From NCBI GenBank assembly GCA_934202095.1, contig CAKPXN010000032.1:1-15879 (forward strand): a stretch of 15,879 nucleotides of DNA, given 5' to 3'. Shown here in pieces: positions 1-8,211 of the stretch. The notes beneath the pieces were generated by a model. The model was not told the origin of the DNA. It did no database searches and was given only the letters and a program-made list of their open reading frames with translations. This DNA is from an uncultured Veillonella sp. (GTDB lineage Bacteria; Bacillota; Negativicutes; Veillonellales; Veillonellaceae). The position numbers and the translations under genes were made by a program. How positions within the stretch are numbered: position 1 is the stretch's first letter; the number at the start of each line of letters is the position of its first letter.

Positions 1-419
1 TCAACGTCACCTTTATAATACGCATTACGTTGTTCTGCGGAATAGAAATACATAGCCGCATTATATTCATTACCTGCTTGTACTGGAATTGTGATGGTAA
101 CAGGCTGTGTTTCAACATTCTTTGTTTTAGTACCCACATTATCCGTCGTGTAATATACGGATTCAATGGTATGTTCTCCTGGTGTTAATGCCACAATGAC
201 TTGACCATATTGACCAGTTTTATGATCAATAGTAGAAAGGTCCTTACCATCAATTTTTACAGATTTACCATAAATATGAAGAATCGCTTTATTAGCATTC
301 TCTTGTACAAATTGTTGTTCACCGGCTTGTCGTTTTTTATTGAACTTCATAAATACGGCAAACAAAATGGCCCAAATGACTGCAACGGCCACGATGATAA
401 TAATAGTTGTAGAACTCAT
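1..419 (-). CDS. Membrane-anchored protein of unknown function (C-terminus off the window)
   Basis: The frame reads from an ATG at 419 to the left edge without a stop, giving 139 residues of an incomplete protein. Residues 4-24 are a strongly hydrophobic run (start MSSTTIIIIVVAVAVIWAIL), followed by the basic stretch KFNKKR, so a single N-terminal membrane anchor with the rest outside the membrane is likely. The remainder is polar and rich in alternating Thr/Val/Ile, with turns such as TPGEH, suggesting a beta-sandwich-like domain. The start is supported by an AAGGAGAG ribosome binding site about 7 bases upstream and a good promoter at 465-493. I do not recognise a family. It is transcribed separately from the ilv genes, because a terminator lies between them. 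Confidence 0.7.
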   Translation of the reverse strand, partial: MSSTTIIIIVAVAVIWAILFAVFMKFNKKRQAGEQQFVQENANKAILHIYGKSVKIDGKDLSTIDHKTGQYGQVIVALTPGEHTIESVYYTTDNVGTKTKNVETQPVTITIPVQAGNEYNAAMYFYSAEQRNAYYKGDV

Positions 420-464
420 AGTATCTCTCCTTATACCAAAATATACTACACTGACTCTACGTTA

Positions 465-493
465 ACTATATCATACGTACTTGTATTACTCAA
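465..493 (-). promoter_or_regulatory. Promoter of the membrane-anchored protein gene
   Basis: On the minus strand, TTGAGT (488-493) and TATAGT (465-470) are separated by exactly 17 bases, a good sigma-A-type match. It sits directly after the T-tract of the ilvC terminator, and about 45 bases before the ATG at 419. Confidence 0.6.
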
Positions 494-520
494 TAAAAAA
501 GCGACCCCAAAAGGGGTCGC
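494..520 (-). terminator. Intrinsic terminator of ilvC
   Basis: A perfect 8-bp stem GCGACCCC/GGGGTCGC (501-520) with a 4-base loop is followed on the minus strand by a run of Ts (495-500). It lies 44 bases after the ilvC stop. Confidence 0.9.
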
Positions 521-564
521 TTTCAGTAAGCCTATGCTTATCAAGAAATTACTAAGGTAATCTC

Positions 565-1684
<1,120 letters not shown>

Positions 1685-1755
1685 ATAGACTAATTCATAA
1701 CTAAATTTGTACCCTCTTTGTATTAAAAAAATATGAATTCTGAAATTTTCATACC

Positions 1756-2541
1756 TTATTTAACGATAACCCAAGGGCGATTTTTTTCCCAAACGACGGA
1801 TACATCGATACCAAAAACATCGGTTAATATATCGTCGGTTAAGATGTCCTGTTTTTTGCCTTTATACACGATGAGACCATCTTTGATAATCGCTACATGT
1901 GTAATACTAGGCATAATTTCTTCGATTTGATGAGATACATAGATAAAAGGCTTCTTCTCATCCCGTGCCATGTTCTCCACGGTCCTTAAAAATTGCTCAC
2001 GAGCCGGCAAATCAAGACCAGAGCAAGGTTCATCCAGAATGAGTAAATCAGGATCTGCCATGATGGCACGAGCCAATAGGACACGACGTTGTTCGCCAAC
2101 GGATAAGGTGGAGAATTTATGGCCTTTCAAATAGGAAATTTTAAATTCTTCCATTAGTTCTGCCGCTTTTTTTCGCTGTTCTTCAGTAACGTCCTTATAG
2201 ACGCCGATGGTGTTGAACGCACCAGAAATAACGACATTTTCTACCAATTGACGATCTAGGGTAGATTGAAATTGACCCAATGTGGCACTCACAAAGCCTA
2301 GTCGATTTTTAATCTTCACCCATGCATATTTGCCAAATTCATGGCCAAATACACGTAATAGACCTGTCGTAGGGATTTGATAGGCTGGAATCATGCTGAG
2401 CATCGTCGATTTACCCGCCCCGTTAAGACCTAAAAGAGCCCAGTTTTCGCCTTCTTCCACGTGCCAGTCTACGCCTTTTAGAATTTCTCGACCATCACGA
2501 CGAAACTTGACATCTTCATAGTGTAGTACTTCACTACTCAC
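1756..2541 (-). CDS. Stand-alone ABC ATPase inside the ilv gene cluster
   Basis: This is a single ABC ATP-binding domain of 261 residues with all core motifs: Walker A GLNGAGKS (38-45), Q-loop Gln90, signature LSVGEQ (146-151), Walker B LLILDE (166-171), D-loop around SGLD and H-loop His204 in YVSHQ. The ENWALLGLNGAGKST region resembles the YlmA/ModF-like group of cytosolic or orphan ABC ATPases rather than a typical amino-acid importer ATPase. No membrane segments are present and no permease gene is adjacent. The start is GTG at 2541, with GGAG 8 bases upstream overlapping the ilvN stop. Three in-register ATGs just before it (2541-2549) run straight into a TGA and are not usable. The 11-base gap from ilvN implies co-transcription. 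Substrate or role is unknown. Confidence 0.9.
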   Translation of the reverse strand: MSSEVLHYEDVKFRRDGREILKGVDWHVEEGENWALLGLNGAGKSTMLSMIPAYQIPTTGLLRVFGHEFGKYAWVKIKNRLGFVSATLGQFQSTLDRQLVENVVISGAFNTIGVYKDVTEEQRKKAAELMEEFKISYLKGHKFSTLSVGEQRRVLLARAIMADPDLLILDEPCSGLDLPAREQFLRTVENMARDEKKPFIYVSHQIEEIMPSITHVAIIKDGLIVYKGKKQDILTDDILTDVFGIDVSVVWEKNRPWVIVK

Positions 2542-2552
2542 ATCATCATCTC

Positions 2553-3041
2553 CTACATTTTTTCTCCACGACTCATTGCGGTAATACCAGTTTTTGCGAT
2601 TTCAAGGATACCATAGGTTTCCATAATTTGAATAAAACCGCGTAGCTTTTCAACACTACCGATAACCTCGATAATCATAGAAGTAGGAGAAATGTCGAGT
2701 ACATTGCCGCGGTATACATCGGCAATTTGTACAATTTGAGACCGTGTAGTAGCCGTTGCTTTCACCTTGATAAGCATCAATTCACGACATACCACATCAT
2801 GGTCTTCAAATACTTTAACCTTAACAACATCAATGAGCTTATAAATTTGCTTTTGAATTTGGTCCAAGATGCGATCATCAGCCTCAACAGTGAGAGTAAT
2901 GCGCGCATAGCCCGGTGTATTCGTAATACCAGATGTCATTTTTGTAACGTTAAAGCCACGGCGATTAAAGAGTGCCAAAATACGGGCACCAATACCTGCT
3001 GTATTCTTAGCGATGACTAAGACTTGATGTTCTCTCGCCAT
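2553..3041 (-). CDS. ilvN: Acetolactate synthase small (regulatory) subunit
   Basis: This is the regulatory subunit of acetohydroxyacid synthase. It activates the catalytic subunit and usually confers valine feedback inhibition. At 162 residues it has the normal length for the short bacterial form (also called ilvH). Residues about 4-75 form an ACT domain (VLVIAKNTAGIGARILALF, then GYARITLTVE), and about 84-158 match the conserved C-terminal domain of the family (CRELMLIKV; VIGSVEKLRGFIQIMETYGI). The ATG shares one base with the ilvB stop (TAATG) and is preceded by AAGGAG inside ilvB, so the two subunits are probably translationally coupled. That would help keep their ratio fixed. Its stop codon overlaps the ribosome binding site of the downstream ABC ATPase gene. 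Confidence 0.96.
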   Translation of the reverse strand: MAREHQVLVIAKNTAGIGARILALFNRRGFNVTKMTSGITNTPGYARITLTVEADDRILDQIQKQIYKLIDVVKVKVFEDHDVVCRELMLIKVKATATTRSQIVQIADVYRGNVLDISPTSMIIEVIGSVEKLRGFIQIMETYGILEIAKTGITAMSRGEKM

Positions 3042-4750
3042 TATAGCACTCCTTTCTTGCCCATCATGCCGCTTACAGTGCCACCGGCTGGGATCATTGG
3101 CAATACATTATCCTCGCGTTCAACGCGGCAATCCAATACGATGCTTTCATCAGAGGTAATATAGGATTTAAAATCTTTATTGAACGTTTCAACAGAATCT
3201 AGGCGCGCCGCTTTCAAATCAAAAGCATCAGCTAATTTTAAGAAATCGGGGCTCACTTCTAAATCTACATAGGAGTAGCGTCGATTATTAAAGATTTGTT
3301 GCCATTGACGGACCATGCCAAGGTATCCATTGTTGATGATGACAATCTTAATTGATAAATTGTACTGACGAACCATCATGAGTTCTTCACAGGTCATTTG
3401 GAAACCGCCATCGCCAACAACGAGGATGACTTGTTTATCAGGAGCTCCCACTTGAGCACCGATGGCAGCTGGCAAGCCATAGCCCATCGTGCCAGCACCA
3501 CCAGAGGTTACGATGGTATGTGGAGCCTTATGCGTCAAGAATTGCGCCGCCCACATTTGATGTTGGCCCACATCAGTTACGATGATAGCATCATCCTTAG
3601 CAAATTTATTGAGTTCGGATAATACATATTGTGGGTGTAACTCGCCATGAGTTGATTCAGGAACAACCATAGGATATTCTTGTTGCCATTCTCGAATTTG
3701 TGTAATCCAAGATTCATGTGTAGTAGGTTCAACTAACGTGTTTAATTCGGTTAACACTCGTTTTAAATCGCCTACGATTGGTACGTTAATGGTAACGTTT
3801 TTATCGATTTCAGCAGGATCAATATCGATATGAATGATCTTCGCTTTTTTACAGAAGAAATCAGGATGACCTGTAATGCGGTCATGAAAACGAATCCCGG
3901 CTGCAATGACAAGGTCTGCGTCTTCTGTACAATTATTAGCCGCTACAGAGCCATGCATACCCACCATGCCAAGAGCTAACTCATGATTGCCAGGGAATCC
4001 ACCAAGACCTACCAAGGTATTAGCTACAGGAATTTGAGCCTTTTCGGCCAATTCCTTAAGTTCTGCCATAGCATCGGATTTTAATACACCTGCACCAGCA
4101 ATAATAAGAGGGCGTTTCGCATTCTTAATAAGTGTTGCAGCCTTTTTAATTTGACCTTGATGCCCTTTATAGGTTGGATCATACCCTTCAAGATGAATTG
4201 GTACATCATACAATTTATTGTATTCGGACATGGATATTTTTTCAGTTTGAATATCCTTAGGAATATCAATCAATACAGGACCCGGACGGCCTGTACCAGC
4301 AATGAAATACGCTTCTTTGATAATTCGTGGCAAGTCGTGAATATCTTGCACAAGATAGTTATGCTTAGTAATAGGCATTGTAATACCTTGAATATCCGCT
4401 TCTTGGAAAGAATCCTTACCAATCAGTGCACGTCCTACTTGCCCTGTAATGGCTACCATAGGTACAGAGTCCATATAAGCAGTCATAATGCCTGTTACGA
4501 GATTTGTCGCACCAGGGCCAGAGGTAGCGAGGCACACGCCTACTTTACCGGATACACGCGCATAACCATCGGCTGCATGAGCAGCGCCTTGTTCATGGCG
4601 TACGAAATAATGTTTAATTTCAGGGAAGCTATAAATTTCATCATAAATTGGGATTACGGCACCACCTGGGTAGCCGAACATATCGGTTACGCCAAGGCGA
4701 TGCAATGTTTCTAGGACAATGCGTGCCCCATTGATTGTGTCTGCGCTCAT
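3041..4750 (-). CDS. ilvB: Acetolactate synthase large (catalytic) subunit
   Basis: This is a thiamine-diphosphate enzyme that condenses pyruvate with pyruvate (valine/leucine route) or with 2-oxobutyrate (isoleucine route). The 569 residues hold three domains in the usual order. The N-terminal TPP-binding domain has the catalytic Glu53 in VRHEQGAAHAADGYAR and the conserved TSGPGATN. A central domain follows (about 195-330). The C-terminal TPP domain has the Mg/TPP motif starting GDGGFQMT at 446 and ending in Asn473-Asn474 (IINNGYLGMVRQWQ). The start at 4750 has an AAAGGG-type ribosome binding site about 6 bases upstream. It lies 18 bases after ilvA and overlaps ilvN by one base. It is the biosynthetic FAD-type AHAS by sequence and context, not a catabolic AlsS, because a regulatory subunit is encoded next to it. 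Confidence 0.97.
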   Translation of the reverse strand: MSADTINGARIVLETLHRLGVTDMFGYPGGAVIPIYDEIYSFPEIKHYFVRHEQGAAHAADGYARVSGKVGVCLATSGPGATNLVTGIMTAYMDSVPMVAITGQVGRALIGKDSFQEADIQGITMPITKHNYLVQDIHDLPRIIKEAYFIAGTGRPGPVLIDIPKDIQTEKISMSEYNKLYDVPIHLEGYDPTYKGHQGQIKKAATLIKNAKRPLIIAGAGVLKSDAMAELKELAEKAQIPVANTLVGLGGFPGNHELALGMVGMHGSVAANNCTEDADLVIAAGIRFHDRITGHPDFFCKKAKIIHIDIDPAEIDKNVTINVPIVGDLKRVLTELNTLVEPTTHESWITQIREWQQEYPMVVPESTHGELHPQYVLSELNKFAKDDAIIVTDVGQHQMWAAQFLTHKAPHTIVTSGGAGTMGYGLPAAIGAQVGAPDKQVILVVGDGGFQMTCEELMMVRQYNLSIKIVIINNGYLGMVRQWQQIFNNRRYSYVDLEVSPDFLKLADAFDLKAARLDSVETFNKDFKSYITSDESIVLDCRVEREDNVLPMIPAGGTVSGMMGKKGVL

Positions 4751-4768
4751 AGGAACCCTTTCAACCAG

Positions 4769-5992
4769 CTATTCGGATAAAATCTCGCTGGAATTTAAAC
4801 GTTTAATGATATAACCATTCTTTTTGAAAGTATCAATAATGCTTTGAATATGTTCTTCACCATTCGTTTCTACAGTCACTTGTAATTCCACTTCGTGGAA
4901 GCGATCAAGATTTTTAAACTGATTATGGTCAAGTTTAATAACATTGGCATCTGCAGCTGCTAGCATTTCAGACACAGCAACCAATTGGCCTGGTTTATCT
5001 GGAAGATTTACAGAGAATGTAAAGATACGTCCACGCAATACGAGACCTTTATTAATCATAGAAGAAATAGTTAATACATCAATATTACCACCGCTGACGA
5101 TGGCTACCACCTTTTTACCTTTGCAGTCTAATTTTTTTAGCCCTGCAAGAGGTAAAATGCCAGAGTTTTCTGCTACTAATTTATGTTTTTCAACGAGTAA
5201 CAAAAAAGCTTCCATCAATTCATAATCGGATACGGTAACGATTTCATCTACGTATTGTTTGATATAGTCTAGTGTAGTATCACCGATCAGACGTACTGCA
5301 GTGCCGTCCGCAATAGTAGCTACTTCATCTAATGGTACTGGTTTACCAGCTTTAAGGGCTGCTAATGCACTAGCAGCACCTTCTGGTTCTACACCGATTA
5401 CTTTGATGCTAGGATTTTTCAACTTAGCGGCTGCTGCGATGCCGGATACGATACCGCCACCACCTACTGGAACAAGTAATACATCCGCATCAGGCAATTC
5501 CTCAAGAACTTCAAGGGCAATAGTGCCTTGGCCTTCGATGACATCTTCATCATCGAAAGGATGGACGAACACATAGCCATGTTCTTGTTGCAATTCCATC
5601 GCCTTTTGGTACGCTTCATCATAAATCTCACCGGATAGTACGACCTCAGCACCATATTGTTTGGTCGCATTCACCTTGATAAGAGGCGTATGTTTAGGCA
5701 TGACGATAGTCGCCTTAATACCGAGGCGTTTAGCCGCAAGGGCCACGCCTTGTGCATGGTTACCAGCAGACGCGGCAATAACACCGCGTGCCTTTTCCGC
5801 TTCTGTCAATTTAGCAATTTTATTGTATGCGCCACGCACCTTAAAGGAACCTGTTATTTGTAAGTTTTCTGGCTTGATATACACATCATTGCCACTCTCT
5901 TCAGAGAACACATCGCTATGAAGCAGTTTAGTTTTTACCGTAATCGTACTCAACCGTTCACGGGCTTCCATAAAATCATATAACTTATGCAT
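4769..5992 (-). CDS. ilvA: Threonine ammonia-lyase (threonine deaminase), single-ACT form
   Basis: This PLP enzyme converts threonine to 2-oxobutyrate and ammonia, the committed entry to isoleucine. Visible features are the PLP lysine Lys51 in TGSFKVRGAYNK, SAGNHAQG (75-82), the phosphate-binding tetraglycine PVGGGG (175-180) and VSGGNID near residue 300. Residues about 325-402 form one ACT-like regulatory domain (FSVNLPDKPGQL). The total of 407 residues is clearly shorter than the 514-residue E. coli IlvA, which has two ACT-like subdomains, and longer than the 329-residue catabolic TdcB. It therefore belongs to the medium-length form. The ATG at 5992 has AGGTG 4 bases upstream, and the next Met (residue 8) has no ribosome binding site. 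It lies 39 bases after ilvD and 18 before ilvB, so it is probably in one operon with them. Confidence 0.95.
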   Translation of the reverse strand: MHKLYDFMEARERLSTITVKTKLLHSDVFSEESGNDVYIKPENLQITGSFKVRGAYNKIAKLTEAEKARGVIAASAGNHAQGVALAAKRLGIKATIVMPKHTPLIKVNATKQYGAEVVLSGEIYDEAYQKAMELQQEHGYVFVHPFDDEDVIEGQGTIALEVLEELPDADVLLVPVGGGGIVSGIAAAAKLKNPSIKVIGVEPEGAASALAALKAGKPVPLDEVATIADGTAVRLIGDTTLDYIKQYVDEIVTVSDYELMEAFLLLVEKHKLVAENSGILPLAGLKKLDCKGKKVVAIVSGGNIDVLTISSMINKGLVLRGRIFTFSVNLPDKPGQLVAVSEMLAAADANVIKLDHNQFKNLDRFHEVELQVTVETNGEEHIQSIIDTFKKNGYIIKRLNSSEILSE

Positions 5993-6031
5993 AAGACACC
6001 TACTCTTGTAGTAATAATAATACCGCTCTAA

Positions 6032-7702
6032 TTAGTCTTCCAAAATTTCGATGGCACCTTGTGCTGCAGAAGAAACATGAAGAGCATATTTTTTAAGGTA
6101 TCCAGTTACATTAGATTTGAATGGTTTCAATGCAGCCATACGACGAGCAATTTCATCATCGGATACAGCTAATTCTAATTTGCCATTAGGAATGTCGATG
6201 TTGATGATATCGCCATCTTGAACGATAGCGATAGTGCCACCAGCAGCAGCTTCTGGAGATACGTGACCAATAGATGCACCACGTGTAGCACCGGAGAAAC
6301 GACCATCAGTTAACAATGCTACATCTTTATCGAGACCCATACCAGCGATCATGGATGTTGGTGTCAACATTTCGCGCATACCAGGGCCACCTTTAGGACC
6401 TTCGTAGCGAATAACTACAACGTCGCCTTTTACGATTTTACCGCCTGTAATAGCTTCTACCGCTTCTTCTTCACTGTCGAATACCTTGGCTGGGCCAGAG
6501 TGAACAAGCATTTCATCATCAACAGCGCCCGCTTTTACAACGGAACCATCCACTGCAAGATTGCCTTTCAATACGGCGATGCCACCTGTTTCATGAACTG
6601 GATTATTCCAAGGGTGAATTACATCTTCATCATATACATGAGCGACTTCTGCGATTTCACCTTGTGTTTTAAGAGCTACTGTTTTGCAGTCCTTATTAAG
6701 GTGACCATTATCAGCCAAACGTTTCAATACAGCAGATACACCACCAGCATAGTACAAATCTTCGATAAAGTATTTACCGGATGGAGACAATTTAGACAAT
6801 TGAGGAATTTCTTGAGCGATGCGTGCGAAATCATCAAGTGTCAAATCGATGCCCGCTTCATGAGCGATAGCTGGCAAATGAAGAGCTGTATTAGAAGAAC
6901 CGCCCAATGCCATATCGAGGCGAACTGCATTTTCGAAGGCTTCTTTTGTCATAATATCTTTTGGACGAAGATTAGCTTCTAGTACTTTCACAGCTTGCAT
7001 ACCTGCGTGTTTAGCAAGGCGTAAACGTTCGGAGAATACAGCTGGGATTGTACCATTGCCAGGAAGGCCCATACCAAGAGCTTCTGTTAAGCAGTTCATT
7101 GTATTAGCGGTATACATACCGGAGCAGGAACCGCATGTAGGGCATGCGCTATTTTCAATATCTGCTAATTCTGCGTCGCCCATTTCACCTGTTTGGTGTT
7201 TACCTACTGCTTCGAATACATCAGACAAACCGATTTTTTTACCATTGTGTACGCCAGCAAGCATAGCACCGCCAGATACGAATACAGATGGAATATTAAG
7301 GCGAGCAGCTGCGATCAACATACCTGGTACGATTTTATCGCAGTTTGGAATGAATACCATCGCATCGAATGGAGTTGCCATGGCAGTGGCTTCAATGGAA
7401 TCAGCAACAATATTACGCGTTACCAAGGAATATTTCATACCAATATGGTTCATTGCAAGGCCATCGCAAATACCGATTGTATTAAATTCGATTGGTACAC
7501 CACCTGCGTTGCGGATACCGTCTTTTACGGCTTGTACAATATTTTTCAAGCCCACATGACCAGGAATGATTTCATTGAAGGAATTGGCGATACCAATGAC
7601 CGGTCTACCTAATTCTTCGTCTACGAAACCGAGTGCTTTTAATAAAGATCTGTGTGGTGCACGTGCTACGCCTGTTTTCAAATTGTCACTTCTACAACTC
7701 AT
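6032..7702 (-). CDS. ilvD: Dihydroxy-acid dehydratase
   Basis: This Fe-S dehydratase converts dihydroxy acids to the 2-oxoacid precursors of valine and isoleucine. The 556 residues match the family. Visible are Cys121 in [11 protein letters not shown], the cluster [18 protein letters not shown] (187-204) containing the second conserved cysteine Cys193, and the C-terminal [13 protein letters not shown] and GHVSPEAA motifs. The N-terminal segment reads [13 protein letters not shown] as in the E. coli-type enzyme, without the extra Cys that marks the plant/cyanobacterial [2Fe-2S] type. An oxygen-sensitive cluster would suit an anaerobe. The ATG at 7702 has GAGGAGA about 7 bases upstream. It is the first structural gene of the ilv run and is preceded by the leader ORF and terminator at 7756-8021. 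Confidence 0.97.
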   Translation of the reverse strand: MSCRSDNLKTGVARAPHRSLLKALGFVDEELGRPVIGIANSFNEIIPGHVGLKNIVQAVKDGIRNAGGVPIEFNTIGICDGLAMNHIGMKYSLVTRNIVADSIEATAMATPFDAMVFIPNCDKIVPGMLIAAARLNIPSVFVSGGAMLAGVHNGKKIGLSDVFEAVGKHQTGEMGDAELADIENSACPTCGSCSGMYTANTMNCLTEALGMGLPGNGTIPAVFSERLRLAKHAGMQAVKVLEANLRPKDIMTKEAFENAVRLDMALGGSSNTALHLPAIAHEAGIDLTLDDFARIAQEIPQLSKLSPSGKYFIEDLYYAGGVSAVLKRLADNGHLNKDCKTVALKTQGEIAEVAHVYDEDVIHPWNNPVHETGGIAVLKGNLAVDGSVVKAGAVDDEMLVHSGPAKVFDSEEEAVEAITGGKIVKGDVVVIRYEGPKGGPGMREMLTPTSMIAGMGLDKDVALLTDGRFSGATRGASIGHVSPEAAAGGTIAIVQDGDIINIDIPNGKLELAVSDDEIARRMAALKPFKSNVTGYLKKYALHVSSAAQGAIEILED

Positions 7703-7757
7703 GATATTCTCCTCACTTCTTTTGAAAGTATCTACTTAGACAGCTTTCACAATGAAC

Positions 7758-7786
7758 AAAAAAAGACGATTCCAAAGAATCGTCTT
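7758..7786 (-). terminator. Intrinsic terminator in the ilvD leader (candidate attenuator)
   Basis: The minus strand carries a perfect 10-bp stem AAGACGATTC/GAATCGTCTT (7763-7786) with a TTTG loop, followed by a run of Ts to 7758. It lies 54 bases before the ilvD ATG and about 100 bases after the stop of the BCAA-rich leader ORF. Seven bases of its 5' arm are part of a segment complementary to leader codons 31-34, so terminator and antiterminator pairing exclude each other. It could also simply end transcription of the small ORF. Confidence 0.85.
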
Positions 7787-7933
7787 AAAAGTTTACAAAT
7801 GATATTCCTTTTGTTTACAGAATTCCCACATACATAAAAACCTATGTACCCCATGGAATACATACAAATAAGAAACAATATAGTCAAATCTTATTGATTG
7901 TATATAAAACCATTCGCGGAACTTTTAAGACAA
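7780..7933 (-). promoter_or_regulatory. Candidate antiterminator pairing in the ilvD leader RNA
   Basis: In the transcript, GTCUUAAAAGUU (7931 to 7920, codons 31-34 of the leader ORF) is the exact complement of AACUUUUAAGAC (7793 to 7782). One G-U and one A-U pair extend the helix at its outer end, to 7780 and 7933. The second segment contains the start of the terminator's 5' arm (AAGACGA). A further imperfect hairpin in the loop between them (7822-7859; ATTCC/GGAAT outer, TACATA/TATGTA inner) would bring the two arms together. The complementarity is seen directly; the regulatory role is inferred. Confidence 0.65.
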
Positions 7934-8021
7934 AACGTGTTAAGTTGTTGTTCATAATTCGAATGTTTTTAATAATCACGACCAGCGCGATAATCAACAA
8001 GCTAATGACTAAACCGAACAT
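7884..8021 (-). CDS. Candidate BCAA-rich leader peptide of the ilv operon (45 residues)
   Basis: A 45-codon ORF starts at ATG 8021 with an AGGAGG ribosome binding site 4-5 bases before it. Residues 4-17 read LVISLLIIALVVII, 12 of 14 being Ile, Leu or Val, and 22 of the 45 residues overall are branched-chain. The E. coli ilvGMEDA leader peptide has the comparable run VISLVVISVVVIII. The ORF precedes ilvD and is followed by an intrinsic terminator with a mutually exclusive alternative pairing, which fits a ribosome-stalling attenuation leader. The main alternative is a small single-pass membrane protein. The hydrophobic run is only about 16 residues, short for a transmembrane helix, but it is followed by Lys and Arg. 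A longer version starting from TTG at 8084 would overlap the predicted promoter and is unlikely. Confidence 0.7.
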   Translation of the reverse strand: MFGLVISLLIIALVVIIKNIRIMNNNLTRFVLKVPRMVLYTINKI

Positions 8022-8052
8022 GTTTCCTCCTAAAATAATCTGTAACGATAAA

Positions 8053-8080
8053 ACTATAATAACACGTTCTATAGTGTCAT
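8053..8080 (-). promoter_or_regulatory. Promoter of the ilv leader transcript
   Basis: On the minus strand, ATGACA (8075-8080) and TATAGT (8053-8058) are spaced by 16 bases, about 32 bases before the leader ORF start. ACTATA/TATAGT forms an inverted repeat across this promoter (8053-8058 and 8070-8075), possibly a protein-binding site, though the DNA is AT-rich. Confidence 0.5.
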
Positions 8081-8178
8081 GCAATAAATATTCTATAGAT
8101 TTATTATATTTTTTTAATGAAGTTCACCATACCCAATAGCTATACCCATATATGTTTATACACCAATATTTGATATAC

Positions 8179-8203
8179 AAAAATCCCCCGCCGTAGCGAG
8201 GGA
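8179..8203 (-). terminator. Intrinsic terminator of the cupin-transporter operon
   Basis: The minus-strand stem TCCCTCGC/GCGGGGGA (8184-8203, one G-T pair) with a 4-base loop is followed by five Ts. It lies 8 bases after the transporter stop. Confidence 0.88.
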
Positions 8204-8211
8204 TGTATATA

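Noticed and set aside
201..560. 119-codon plus-strand open frame at the left end
   Set aside because: It runs through the promoter, the terminator hairpin and the opposite-strand gene, and has no family similarity or ribosome binding site.
2541..2549. Three tandem ATG codons as the ABC ATPase start
   Set aside because: They are followed immediately by an in-frame TGA. The GTG at 2541 is in the correct frame with GGAG at good spacing.
4151..4714. 187-codon plus-strand open frame opposite ilvB
   Set aside because: It lies wholly antisense to the highly conserved ilvB coding region, shows no recognisable domain, and has no ribosome binding site or promoter. It is a reading-frame shadow.
7056..7559. 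167-codon plus-strand open frame opposite ilvD
   Set aside because: It is antisense to the conserved ilvD active-site region, with a composition typical of a shadow frame.
7884..8021. Truncated SPFH/stomatin-like protein (hydrophobic run then KNIRIM)
   Set aside because: The resemblance is limited to a short hydrophobic segment and a few residues. No SPFH domain follows, and the context fits a leader peptide better.
7703..8080. T-box riboswitch in front of ilvD
   Set aside because: No T-box consensus (such as the AGGGTGG...CCGCG region) or specifier-loop layout is visible on the minus strand. The leader ORF and overlapping pairings explain the region better.
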